64,000 bases of DNA from Bacillus sp. F19 (GTDB taxonomy: Bacteria; Bacillota; Bacilli; Bacillales; Bacillaceae): the NCBI GenBank assembly GCA_023823795.1, contig CP085710.1, forward strand, positions 1,018,001 to 1,082,000. Direction: 5' to 3'. Both the position numbers and the translations under genes were made by a program. The notes beneath the pieces were generated by a model that did not search any database, was not told where the DNA came from, and saw nothing but the letters and a program-made list of their open reading frames with translations. Position 1 is the first letter of the stretch; every line of letters starts with the position of its first letter. Shown one piece after another: positions 28,508 through 37,043 of the stretch.

Positions 28508-28580
28508 GTACGGCTCTGCTTAGTAAAACGGCTATTTCTGACTAGCCTTATCTGCCTTTCGGAGCTAACCGGCCGTCTTA
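28508..28580 (+). repeat. Interspersed intergenic repeat, copy 4 (degenerate)
   Basis: Retains TTAGTAAAACGGCT in the centre and the right half CCTTATCTGCCTTTCGGAGC followed by TAACCGGC; the left end is lost. Confidence 0.55.
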
Positions 28581-28853
28581 CTACATATTCTTCAATTCGT
28601 CTTGAAGTTCGCTTAGCTGTTTTTGTTCTGCAGGAGAAGCATTTGCAAATGCAGACATCAATGCGCCTTCTGCTTTTGCTTTGGTATCCGCATCAGCATG
28701 TGCATGCTGGCCGGAAAACTGATTTTGCTCACTGTCATCATGCTGGCTGTATTGGTTCTGCTGATGATTATGATCGTCATTCATCTTGCCGCTTAAAACC
28801 TCGCCAGCTTTTTCAACCGCTTTTCTTGCTGCCTGAAATAGTTGATTGCCCAT
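28581..28853 (-). CDS. DUF3813-type small hydrophilic protein
   Basis: 90 residues: MGNQLFQAARKAVEKAGEV helix, a His/Gln/Asp-rich linker (HNHQQNQYSQHDDSEQNQF), and an Ala-rich helix ending SELQDELKNM. Resembles the DUF3813 proteins found at this place in Bacillus genomes. Strong ribosome site TAGGAGG inside the end of the preceding small gene. Unknown function. Confidence 0.7.
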   Translation of the reverse strand: MGNQLFQAARKAVEKAGEVLSGKMNDDHNHQQNQYSQHDDSEQNQFSGQHAHADADTKAKAEGALMSAFANASPAEQKQLSELQDELKNM

Positions 28854-28854
28854 A

Positions 28855-29004
28855 TTAAAAGCCTCCTAAAGAGGATTTTTCTGCCATTTGAGCTTTGCGC
28901 TCTTCTGACTCAGCCATTGTTGTGTGATAAGGGAAACGTTCATCATGTTTCGAAACGGAATCTTTACCTTGCTGTACAAAGCGTTTAGATTTATTACTGC
29001 TCAT
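28855..29004 (-). CDS. Small hypothetical protein upstream of the DUF3813 gene
   Basis: 49 residues, charged and soluble: starts MSSNKSKRFVQQGKDSVSKH and ends MAEKSSLGGF. The ATG follows TTAGGGGGAA. Its stop lies one base before the next start, and its own last codons contain that gene's ribosome site, so the two are translationally coupled. Not recognised. Confidence 0.7.
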   Translation of the reverse strand: MSSNKSKRFVQQGKDSVSKHDERFPYHTTMAESEERKAQMAEKSSLGGF

Positions 29005-29100
29005 GCGAAATTCCCCCTAAAAGAATGTTTGCTGACGCTGCTGATGCGTCTCCTTTATTTTGTCTCAATGGGGTTTGTTCTATGGATGGTAATCTTCACT

Positions 29101-29134
29101 AAAAAAGGACGCCCTTATAGCGACAAGGCGTCCT
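29101..29134 (-). terminator. Terminator of the HAD gene
   Basis: AGGACGCC / GGCGTCCT on the minus strand with a 13-nt loop and TTTTTT; the stem starts inside the gene's last codons. Confidence 0.85.
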
Positions 29135-29927
29135 GTAAGTAAATGGCAATGCCGTCCTCTTCATTTGTTTTCGTTTCTCTGTTTGCAACCTTCTTGAGTT
29201 CAGAAATGGCATTTCCCATCGCAACACCCTGACCGGCATATTTCAGCATTTCAAGATCATTGTCTTCATCGCCGAATGCAATGATTCTTTCTGCGGGAAT
29301 GTTGTACGAATCAGCAATTTTCTTTAATCCCACAGCTTTATTCATTCCGTGCTTGATGATTTCTATGACGTGCCATGGGGCAGCCCAGCGTCTGTGATCT
29401 ACAAGCTCAGCATGAACATCTGATAAGTAGTTGCGGATATTGTCCACTTCTTCCTCAGAGGCATGGATAAGAATACTTGTTACATCATCCCCAAGATTTT
29501 TACGCAGGTCTCCAACGGTGATGTCTGAAGTATTCATTGTGAAAATATCCAGAAGCTTTTCGTCGTGATAATGGAAATACACATGATCCATTACTTCGGC
29601 AAGTATATTATTGACGTTGTGCTTTTCGCACACTTCAACGATTTGCTTTACAACATCCAAGGAAAGAGTCGTGTGAAACGCTCCCCACTGATCATCTTTT
29701 GGATGATGGACGAATGCTCCGTTAAAGTTGACGATTGGCGTATCCAGCTCAAGCTCCTCATAATACATTGAACTGGCACGATACGGCCGTCCTGTTGAAA
29801 TGCAGACAATATGTCCTGCTTCTTTTGCTTTTTTAATGATTTCTTTTGAATAAGCAGAAATCGTTTTATCATCTTTTAATAAAGTACCATCTAAATCAAG
29901 TGCAATTAAATAAGGTTTTGTCGTCAT
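29115..29927 (-). CDS. yitU: HAD-superfamily Cof-type phosphatase (YitU)
   Basis: 270 residues. Motif I LIALDLDGTLLKDD (nucleophile Asp), motif II CISTGRPYR, a C2B cap in the middle, Lys at HGMNKAVGLKK (motif III), and motif IV IAFGDEDNDLEMLKYA. Cof-type enzymes dephosphorylate sugar phosphates, FMN or pyridoxal phosphate; B. subtilis YitU has been assigned as an FMN-family phosphatase. The start is the ATG after AAAGGAGC. Confidence 0.9.
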   Translation of the reverse strand: MTTKPYLIALDLDGTLLKDDKTISAYSKEIIKKAKEAGHIVCISTGRPYRASSMYYEELELDTPIVNFNGAFVHHPKDDQWGAFHTTLSLDVVKQIVEVCEKHNVNNILAEVMDHVYFHYHDEKLLDIFTMNTSDITVGDLRKNLGDDVTSILIHASEEEVDNIRNYLSDVHAELVDHRRWAAPWHVIEIIKHGMNKAVGLKKIADSYNIPAERIIAFGDEDNDLEMLKYAGQGVAMGNAISELKKVANRETKTNEEDGIAIYLQDALSL

Positions 29928-30043
29928 AGAAGCTCCTTTATTCTTTGAATTAAAAAACAAGTCCTATTAACAGTGTATCTTTTTTCCAAGATTATTGTCT
30001 ACATGTTACACTTATGATAAAGAAAAAGAGGGAGGCATAAAAC

Positions 30044-30823
30044 ATGATCGCTGTTGAAAAAATGAATGTAGCCGGTATTCCATTACTTCATGTGGTAAAG
30101 GATTCTGCCAAAAATGAAACAACACCGTTTGTCATTTTTGTCCACGGTTTTACAAGCGCGAAGGAACATAACCTGCATTATGCCTACCTCCTTGCTGAAA
30201 AAGGAATTCGTGTTGTACTGCCGGATGCCCTGCATCACGGTGAAAGAAATGAAAATCTTTCTGGACTAGAGTTAAATATGCAATTTTGGAGCATTGTAAT
30301 AAATGAAATCAATGAATTGCAGACAATTAAGGACTATTTTGAAAAAGAAGAACTGATCGATCCCGGTCAGATCGGTGTTGCAGGAACTTCCATGGGCGGG
30401 ATTGTGACTCTTGGAGCTTTGACGCAATATGAATGGATCAAGGCAGCTGCAAGCTTAATGGGAAGTCCTTATTATGAACAGTTTTCCCGACAGCAAATAC
30501 AATATATACAAAAAATGGGCAATAAAGTTCCGCTCACTGATGAAGAGCTTGAGCAGCACTTCTTAAGTCTGCAGGCCTATGATTTAAGTATACATACTGA
30601 AAGGCTCGCAGCACGTCCATTATTATTCTGGCACGGTAAAAAGGATCAGGTCGTTCCTTTTGATCCGACCTACACATTTTTCCAGGAAATCAAATCGTCC
30701 TATGAGGAAAAGCCTGAATATCTGAAATTTATCGCGGATACTAATGCAGATCATAAAGTTTCAAGAGAAGGACTTATTGCAACCGTCGACTGGTTTGCCG
30801 ATTTTTTACTTGAAAGCAGATAA
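30044..30823 (+). CDS. yitV: Alpha/beta-hydrolase, prolyl-oligopeptidase-like esterase (YitV)
   Basis: 259 residues. Oxyanion segment FVIFVHGFTSAKEHN, nucleophile elbow GVAGTSMGGIVTLG (Ser in GTSMGG), acid in WHGKKDQVVPFDPT and His at TNADHKV. No signal peptide. Probably hydrolyses small esters; substrate unknown. ATG after GAGGGAGGC. Confidence 0.9.
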   Translation: MIAVEKMNVAGIPLLHVVKDSAKNETTPFVIFVHGFTSAKEHNLHYAYLLAEKGIRVVLPDALHHGERNENLSGLELNMQFWSIVINEINELQTIKDYFEKEELIDPGQIGVAGTSMGGIVTLGALTQYEWIKAAASLMGSPYYEQFSRQQIQYIQKMGNKVPLTDEELEQHFLSLQAYDLSIHTERLAARPLLFWHGKKDQVVPFDPTYTFFQEIKSSYEEKPEYLKFIADTNADHKVSREGLIATVDWFADFLLESR

Positions 30824-30874
30824 TTTCAGATTGCTTCATGGTTTCGATATACTTTGCTATGAGGAGTGATTGCT

Positions 30875-31183
30875 ATGGATGAAGCATTAAAAGAAAATAT
30901 ATATGGAGCGCTTGAACTTGTCGTTGACCCGGAGCTTGGTGTTGATATTGTGAATCTTGGACTTGTTTATGATGTAGATCTTGACGAGAACGGCACGGCG
31001 CTTGTCACGATGACCTTAACTTCAATGGGCTGTCCGCTTGCCGGGACAATCATTGATCAAGTAAAAACAGCCTTGCGTGAAATTCCTGAAATTAAAGAAA
31101 CAGAAGTAAATATCGTCTGGAATCCGCCTTGGACAAAAGATAGAATGAGCCGAATCGCCAAAATAGCATTAGGCGTTCAGTGA
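30875..31183 (+). CDS. yitW: MIP18-family Fe-S assembly protein (YitW, DUF59)
   Basis: 102 residues: VVDPELGVDIVNLGLVYDV, then LTSMGCPLAGTI with the conserved Cys, and WNPPWTKDRMS. Members of this family (SufT/Cia2-like) help mature iron-sulfur proteins. Start chosen at ATG 30875 after GAGGAGTG. Confidence 0.93.
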   Translation: MDEALKENIYGALELVVDPELGVDIVNLGLVYDVDLDENGTALVTMTLTSMGCPLAGTIIDQVKTALREIPEIKETEVNIVWNPPWTKDRMSRIAKIALGVQ

Positions 31184-31191
31184 GAAAAGTT

Positions 31192-31225
31192 AAATCCTGG
31201 TTCTATAAATGAACCGGGATTTTTT
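31192..31225 (+). terminator. Terminator of yitW
   Basis: AATCCTGGTTC / GAACCGGGATT with one G-U pair, 7-nt loop and a T-run. Confidence 0.85.
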
Positions 31226-31292
31226 GTCGGCAAAATGGAAGATGTACTCAAAGTGAGTGTATGAAGTCCTAAAGATATCGAAAACTTATCAT

Positions 31293-31460
31293 AAATGTAT
31301 ACCATAGAAAGCGCTCAAACCCGTCAAATCAGGTAACCATAGAGAGCGAATGACACCCCGAAGCCTCTAAAATCCATTAATCAGGTAACCATAAAAAGAT
31401 ATTCCCCCCAAAAAACCTTCTAAAATTCAAAAATCAAGTACTCAAAAGAAGCAAATCCAA
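31293..31460 (+). repeat. Degenerate short tandem repeats before argC
   Basis: Four diverged units begin at 31293, 31327, 31379 and 31432, two of them with AATCAGGTAACCATA; the later spacings are about 52-53 bp. The 515-bp gap between yitW and argC otherwise contains only the arg promoter; no coding potential seen. Confidence 0.5.
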
Positions 31461-31620
31461 CCCCTAAACAGCAAAATCCAGAAAAGTATTTCCAGCAATG
31501 CCGGCTCAGTCCCCCATCCAAACTCCCCTTTAAAATAATATGTGAAAAGACTGCCTCCATTTTCTTCCCCAAGGAAACCACAATCAATCTATAAAACTTA
31601 AAAAATATTTAAATATACAA

Positions 31621-31649
31621 TTGATTTTATTTTTATGCAGTATTATAAT
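31621..31649 (+). promoter_or_regulatory. Sigma-A promoter of the arginine operon
   Basis: TTGATT, 17-bp spacer, TATAAT, 49 bp before the argC start. Confidence 0.75.
31626..31639 (+). promoter_or_regulatory. Candidate ARG box (AhrC/ArgR operator) in the argC promoter
   Basis: TTTATTTTTATGCA matches the palindromic ARG-box consensus TGAATTTTTATTCA at 11 of 14 positions and fills the promoter spacer, where arginine repressor binding would block RNA polymerase. Confidence 0.5.
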
Positions 31650-31697
31650 GGGTACTAATTCAAACAGCAGAACGATATAAATTAAAGGGTGATACAT

Positions 31698-32735
31698 TTG
31701 AATGTAGGTATTATAGGTGCGACGGGCTATGGAGGCAATGAATTATACCGGCTTCTCACAAAACATCCGAAAGTGGAGAAATGTATTCTATATACATCTT
31801 CTGAAGAAGGAAAGCCATATAGGGAATCTTATCCTCATTTAAGCGGCATCAGTAATGAATTACTGGTCAGCATAGACTGTAACAGGATTGAGAAAGAGGT
31901 TGATACCCTTTTTATGGCCTCTCCGCCTGGAGCTGCTGCTGAGATTTTGCCTCAAATCAACCTGGATCAGGTAAAGGTAATCGATTTATCCGGAGATTTA
32001 AGATTAAAAGATTCTGCTTTATACGAGAAATGGTATAAACGCAAGGCTGCAGACCAGAGGATTGTTGATGAAGCGGTATATGGTCTTTCTGAGCTGAATA
32101 AACCATCCATTATGAACGCATCCATTCTGTCAAATCCAGGCTGCTTTCCGACAGCGTCCATCCTGGGCCTTGCGCCGGCTGTATCTAATGAGCTGATCAA
32201 TGAATCTTCCATTATTATAGATGCGAAAACAGGTGTTTCCGGTGCAGGTCGAAAAGCAGGCGCGGGTGTTCATTATTCAGAAGTAAATGAAAATCTGAAA
32301 ATCTACAAAGTGAATGGACACCAGCATATACCTGAGATTGAACAAGGGCTTCAGCGTATGAATGAAAACATTTCAGCCATTACCTTTCAAACGCATTTGG
32401 TTCCAATGACAAGGGGAATTATGGCAACCATCTACGCGAATACAAAAGGAGAAATGAGTTCAGAGGAATTACTCGAATGCTATCAAGCTTTTTACAGAAA
32501 TTCCTATTTTGTCAGAGTGAGGCCGCTTGGGGAATTTCCATCTACAAAAGAGGTATACGGCTCAAATTTTTGTGACATCGGCCTTTCTTATGATAAGCGG
32601 ACAGAAAGAATCACGATCGTTTCAGTGATTGATAACTTAATGAAGGGCGCTGCAGGCCAGGCAGTGCAAAACTTTAATATTATGAATGGATATGAAGAAA
32701 CAATGGGTCTTGAGCTCACACCGCTATATCCATAG
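31698..32735 (+). CDS. argC: N-acetyl-gamma-glutamyl-phosphate reductase
   Basis: 345 residues. NAD(P)-binding [17 protein letters not shown] at the N-terminus, catalytic Cys149 in SNPGCFPTA, and [10 protein letters not shown]. Reduces N-acetylglutamyl phosphate to the semialdehyde (third step to ornithine). TTG start ([10 protein letters not shown]) with AAAGGGTG six bases upstream; the frame opens at 31689. First gene of argCJBD-carAB-argF. Confidence 0.95.
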   Translation: MNVGIIGATGYGGNELYRLLTKHPKVEKCILYTSSEEGKPYRESYPHLSGISNELLVSIDCNRIEKEVDTLFMASPPGAAAEILPQINLDQVKVIDLSGDLRLKDSALYEKWYKRKAADQRIVDEAVYGLSELNKPSIMNASILSNPGCFPTASILGLAPAVSNELINESSIIIDAKTGVSGAGRKAGAGVHYSEVNENLKIYKVNGHQHIPEIEQGLQRMNENISAITFQTHLVPMTRGIMATIYANTKGEMSSEELLECYQAFYRNSYFVRVRPLGEFPSTKEVYGSNFCDIGLSYDKRTERITIVSVIDNLMKGAAGQAVQNFNIMNGYEETMGLELTPLYP

Positions 32736-32746
32736 GAGGTTGAATT

Positions 32747-33973
32747 ATGATGAAAGTAAAAGAGTCAATCGGACTGCGGAAAATAGATGAAGGATCGGTT
32801 ACATCGCCGGCTGGATTTACGGCAGATGGCGTAAATACCGGATTACGATATGCTAAAAAAGATTTAGGCGTATTGATAAGCGAAGTTCCTGCTAGCTGTG
32901 CTGCAGTTTACACGCAAAGTCATTTTCAGGCAGCTCCGCTGAAAATAACACAAGAAAGCATTGAAATGGATCACAAGCTGCAGGCACTTATAGTGAACAG
33001 TGCGATTGCCAATGCATGTACAGGAGAGCAGGGATTAAAAGATGCATATGAGATGAGAGCTCTGTGCGCAAATACTTTTGCATTGAAAGAAGAGCATGTG
33101 GCTGTAGCTTCAACAGGTGTTATCGGCGAATACTTGAAAATGGACTGCATTCGGAATGGTGTGGAGGATATTTCTCCTTCAAAAGATGGGTCACCGGCTT
33201 TTCAAGAGGCGATTTTAACGACCGATACAGTGACGAAGAAAACCTGCTATGAGATGACGATTGACGGAAGAAAAATCACAATCGGCGGATGTGCAAAAGG
33301 CTCCGGGATGATCCATCCAAACATGGCGACGATGCTTGCATTTGTTACAACTGATGCTGCCGTAGAAAGCAATATTCTGCAGCAGGCCCTCGCTGAATTA
33401 ACGGATGTATCTTTCAATCAAATTACGGTCGATGGCGAAACTTCAACGAACGATATGGTGCTGGTGATGGCCAATGGCTTGGCAAATAATGAACCTTTGT
33501 CCCCTGAGCATGATGATTGGGATACTTTCAAACAAGGGCTTAAACTTGTATGCGAAGATCTTGCAAAGAGCATAGCAAGAGACGGTGAAGGTGCTACGAA
33601 GCTGATTGAAGTGACTGTAGAAGGAGCAGCAACTGATGCGGAAGCAAGAATTACAGCAAAAAAAGTGGTAGGTTCAAGCCTTGTTAAAACAGCCGTTTAT
33701 GGTTCTGATGCCAACTGGGGAAGAATTATCGGTGCAATCGGCCACAGCAGAGCAGAGGTGAATCCTGATAAAATCGGCATCTTTTTAGGTGATCAATGCC
33801 TGTATCATAATGGCCAGCCTCAGAATTTTTCAGAGGATAAGGCAAAAGAAGTGCTGGAAAAAAACACAGTGAATATCCATATTGACCTCCGAATTGGAAA
33901 CGGAGAGGGAAGAGCCTGGGGCTGTGACCTGACATACGATTATATCAAAATTAACGCCAGCTACAGAACGTAA
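32747..33973 (+). CDS. argJ: Bifunctional ornithine acetyltransferase / N-acetylglutamate synthase
   Basis: 408 residues. The self-cleavage site is in [20 protein letters not shown] (Ala-Thr, the Thr becoming the nucleophile of the beta chain); also [11 protein letters not shown] and the C-terminal ending NASYRT. Recycles acetyl from acetylornithine onto glutamate. ATG ATG after AGGAGGTTG; the second Met at 32750 is equally possible. 11 bp after argC. Confidence 0.95.
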   Translation: MMKVKESIGLRKIDEGSVTSPAGFTADGVNTGLRYAKKDLGVLISEVPASCAAVYTQSHFQAAPLKITQESIEMDHKLQALIVNSAIANACTGEQGLKDAYEMRALCANTFALKEEHVAVASTGVIGEYLKMDCIRNGVEDISPSKDGSPAFQEAILTTDTVTKKTCYEMTIDGRKITIGGCAKGSGMIHPNMATMLAFVTTDAAVESNILQQALAELTDVSFNQITVDGETSTNDMVLVMANGLANNEPLSPEHDDWDTFKQGLKLVCEDLAKSIARDGEGATKLIEVTVEGAATDAEARITAKKVVGSSLVKTAVYGSDANWGRIIGAIGHSRAEVNPDKIGIFLGDQCLYHNGQPQNFSEDKAKEVLEKNTVNIHIDLRIGNGEGRAWGCDLTYDYIKINASYRT

Positions 33974-33983
33974 GGAGAGAATC

Positions 33984-34763
33984 ATGAGCAAAGTTGTCGT
34001 GTTGAAGTGTGGAGGTAGTATTGTTGAGGAGCTGTCAGAGGCATTTTTTGGAAGCCTGCACGAGCTGAAAAAACAAGGCTATAAAGTAGTCATTGTCCAC
34101 GGCGGCGGACCTGCAATCAACAGCGTTCTAAAAAGCATGAACGTTAAGACTCAATTCATTAACGGTCAGAGAAAAACAACAAAGCAGGTCCTGGATATCG
34201 CAGAAATGGTGCTTGCAGGCCAAATCAATAAGCAGATTGTGAGAGCATTGGAACAAAATAATCTTATGTCAGCAGGAATTGCAGGGTCTGATGGCGGAAT
34301 GCTGACAGCAGAGTTTTTGAATGAAACAGAACTTGGGTACGTCGGGAAAATTTCTAACGTCCAAACTCATCTGATCAAAACGCTGATTGACGGCGACTAC
34401 GTACCTGTCATCGCCCCGATTGCAAGAACAAAAAATCATCAAATTCTTAATGTCAACGCTGATACAGCAGCTGCAGCTATAGCAAGTGCACTTGGTGCCA
34501 AAAAACTGCTGTTTGTTACAGATGTGCCAGGTATTTTGAAGGAAAAACAAGTAATTAACCATACAACTCCCGATGAAATTGAAGAAATGATAGGTGCTGG
34601 CATTATTAACGGCGGGATGATTCCTAAAGTTCAGGCTGCGATGAAGTCATTATCTCTTTCTTTAAAAGAAGTGATGATTGTCAGCGGTCAATCAATGTTT
34701 GTTGCAGAACAATCCATCTTGGGAACGAAAATTACCATGAACAAGGAGGCTGCATTAAAATGA
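33984..34763 (+). CDS. argB: Acetylglutamate kinase
   Basis: 259 residues. Amino-acid kinase fold: VVLKCGGSIVEE, VIVHGGGPAINS, LNVNADTAAAAIASAL, KLLFVTDVPGIL and INGGMIPKVQAA. Phosphorylates N-acetylglutamate. It lacks the N-terminal extension of arginine-inhibited hexameric forms. Overlaps argD by 4 bp. Confidence 0.95.
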   Translation: MSKVVVLKCGGSIVEELSEAFFGSLHELKKQGYKVVIVHGGGPAINSVLKSMNVKTQFINGQRKTTKQVLDIAEMVLAGQINKQIVRALEQNNLMSAGIAGSDGGMLTAEFLNETELGYVGKISNVQTHLIKTLIDGDYVPVIAPIARTKNHQILNVNADTAAAAIASALGAKKLLFVTDVPGILKEKQVINHTTPDEIEEMIGAGIINGGMIPKVQAAMKSLSLSLKEVMIVSGQSMFVAEQSILGTKITMNKEAALK

Positions 34764-35920
34764 GTTTTGTATTTCCAACATATGCGCGCTGGGATTTGGA
34801 GATAAAGGAAGCGAACGGCTCAGTCGCCATCGATCAAAATGGCAAAACCTATCTTGATTTTATCTCTGGAATTGCTGTTTGTAATTTAGGCCATGGAGAC
34901 AAAGACGTGAAGCAGGCTGTTCAAGATCAGCTTGATAAAGTCTGGCACGTTTCGAACCTTTTTCAGCATTCATTGCAAGAGGAAGTTGCGGAAATCCTTA
35001 CAGCAAACAGCTGCGGAGATGCCGTATTTTTTTGCAACAGCGGGGCTGAAGCGAATGAAGCTGCAATAAAGCTTGCTAGAAAGCACACAGGCAAATCAAA
35101 GATCGTTACCTTTAAGCAATCGTTTCATGGAAGAACATTTGCAACGATGTCTGCAACAGGCCAGGCCAAAATTCATGATGGCTTTGGACCATTATTGCCG
35201 GAATTTGAATACCTGCCTTTTAATGATACAGAATCTCTTCAGCAATTAGATGGAGATGGCTATGCTGCTATTATGCTTGAAGTTATTCAGGGAGAGGGCG
35301 GGGTCGTACCGGCAGAAGCTTCTTTTATAGAAGAAGTAAAAGAGACATGTGAACGTCTTTCCACCCTTCTGATTATTGACGAAGTGCAGACAGGCATTGG
35401 ACGGACGGGACTGCCGTTTGCTTATCAGCATTTTCAAATTGAGCCTGATATTATTACAGCAGCCAAAGGACTCGGCAGCGGATTTCCTGTTGGAGCCATG
35501 ATCGGGAAAAAAGAACTGATTGCATCCTTTCAGCCTGGCTCACATGGAACGACGTTTGGGGGAAATCCACTTGCTATGGCTGCAGCTAAAGCAACGCTCA
35601 CAAAAATTTTTCAGCCCCCATTCTTGGATGAAGTCGTGAAAAAATCGGAGAAAATGTCAGATTTGCTTAAAGCTGCATTGCTTCATACTCCTGCTGTAAC
35701 TGAGATTAGAGGAAAAGGCTTTATGATTGGTATTCAATTAAATCAGGAATCAGCCTCTATTATTTCTGAACTGCGAAGCAATGGTTTGTTAGCACTCCCG
35801 GCAGGTCCAGATGTAATCCGTCTGCTTCCTCCGCTTACTGTTACAGCTGATGAGATAGATGAAGCAATTGCTGTCATTGAAAAAACGATCAAGCACACAG
35901 CACTGACAGTAAGCCAGTAA
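34760..35920 (+). CDS. argD: Acetylornithine aminotransferase
   Basis: 386 residues, class III PLP aminotransferase: FFCNSGAEANEAAIKLAR, SFHGRTFATMSATGQ, LIIDEVQTGIGRTG, and the PLP-binding lysine in TAAKGLGSGFPVGA. Converts N-acetylglutamate semialdehyde to N-acetylornithine. The start overlaps the argB stop (ATGA). Confidence 0.95.
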   Translation: MSFVFPTYARWDLEIKEANGSVAIDQNGKTYLDFISGIAVCNLGHGDKDVKQAVQDQLDKVWHVSNLFQHSLQEEVAEILTANSCGDAVFFCNSGAEANEAAIKLARKHTGKSKIVTFKQSFHGRTFATMSATGQAKIHDGFGPLLPEFEYLPFNDTESLQQLDGDGYAAIMLEVIQGEGGVVPAEASFIEEVKETCERLSTLLIIDEVQTGIGRTGLPFAYQHFQIEPDIITAAKGLGSGFPVGAMIGKKELIASFQPGSHGTTFGGNPLAMAAAKATLTKIFQPPFLDEVVKKSEKMSDLLKAALLHTPAVTEIRGKGFMIGIQLNQESASIISELRSNGLLALPAGPDVIRLLPPLTVTADEIDEAIAVIEKTIKHTALTVSQ

Positions 35921-35962
35921 CATAAATTTTTTTACAACAAATTGTATAATTATGCTTTTGTA

Positions 35963-35976
35963 TAAATAAAAATTCA
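35963..35976 (+). promoter_or_regulatory. ARG box upstream of carA
   Basis: TAAATAAAAATTCA matches the consensus TGAATAAAAATTCA at 13 of 14 positions, 18 bp before carA. An arginine-repressor (AhrC) site giving carAB-argF its own control point is likely. Confidence 0.7.
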
Positions 35977-35993
35977 TTACGAGGTGGATGAAA

Positions 35994-37043
35994 ATGAGCG
36001 GTTACCTGCTTCTTGAGGATGGCACAAGCTACAAAGGAAATCTGAACGGTGGCGACAGTGAGGGCGAGATCGTATTTTACACAGGCATGACAGGCTATCA
36101 AGAGGTGCTGACAGACCCTTCCTATCAAAATCAAATCATCGTATTTACTTATCCTTTGATCGGCAATTACGGCATAAATGCAGTTGACTTTGAAAGTGAG
36201 AGACCGCAAGTAAAAGGTGCCATTTTTTATGAATGCTGTGAACATTTCTCTCATTATGAGGCCGCTTATAGTGTCAAAGAATACTTAAGCAAATGGAAGG
36301 TTCCATATATCAGTCATGTTGATACTAGATCCATCGTCAAACAGATTCGCAAAAATGGGATGATGAAAGCACTGCTCTCGGCAGATTGTTCAAAAATAAT
36401 ACAGAGTCAGCCGTTACCAAAGAAATTGCCTGAAATCGAACAGGAAATCACTGCTCTTGGAGAAGGATCCATCCACGTTGCATTAATTGATTTCGGATTC
36501 AAAAAATCAATTCTGCAATCTTTTCTGAAGAGAAACTGCAAAGTAACGATTATTCCTTATACAGAGCTGAAGGAACTGGAACATATTCAGCCTGATGCAG
36601 TTGTTCTTTCAAATGGGCCTGGAGATCCGAAGGAACTTGAAGCCTATTTGCCTGCAATAAACAAGATTGCTGACAGCTATCCAACACTCGGCATTTGTCT
36701 TGGGCATCAGCTCATTGCTCTAGCTTACGGAGGAGACACGATGAAGCTGCCGTTTGGGCATAGAGGAGCAAATCATCCTGTCATGGACCGGAAAAAAGGA
36801 AAAGTCTTTATGACATCTCAAAATCACAGCTATGTGGTGACGTCAAATCATCATAAAGAGTTCGGAGTCAGGTTTGTGAATGTGAATGATCAGTCGGTTG
36901 AGGGCATGTTTCATCAGACACTGCCGATTCTAACTGTTCAATTTCATCCAGAAGCACATCCCGGACCTGCCGAAAGTGAATATATCTTTGATGAATTTCT
37001 GGAAATGGTTCTAAACACAAGGAGAGAATTGGTATATGCCTAA
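35994..37043 (+). CDS. carA: Carbamoyl-phosphate synthase, small (glutaminase) subunit
   Basis: 349 residues. N-terminal CPSase domain (LEDGTSYKG; TGMTGYQEVLTDPSY; HVDTRSIVKQIR) and class I glutamine amidotransferase with nucleophile Cys in LGICLGHQ and HPE in QFHPEAHPGP. Delivers ammonia from glutamine to CarB. Start at the second ATG (35994), seven bases from GAGGTG; the first (35988) abuts it. Overlaps carB by 8 bp. Placement in the arg operon marks it as the arginine-specific enzyme. Confidence 0.94.
   Translation: MSGYLLLEDGTSYKGNLNGGDSEGEIVFYTGMTGYQEVLTDPSYQNQIIVFTYPLIGNYGINAVDFESERPQVKGAIFYECCEHFSHYEAAYSVKEYLSKWKVPYISHVDTRSIVKQIRKNGMMKALLSADCSKIIQSQPLPKKLPEIEQEITALGEGSIHVALIDFGFKKSILQSFLKRNCKVTIIPYTELKELEHIQPDAVVLSNGPGDPKELEAYLPAINKIADSYPTLGICLGHQLIALAYGGDTMKLPFGHRGANHPVMDRKKGKVFMTSQNHSYVVTSNHHKEFGVRFVNVNDQSVEGMFHQTLPILTVQFHPEAHPGPAESEYIFDEFLEMVLNTRRELVYA

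Noticed and set aside
28924-29142. 72-codon plus-strand ORF with a hydrophobic stretch
   Set aside because: Overlaps the opposite-strand small gene and the HAD-gene terminator, with no ribosome site.
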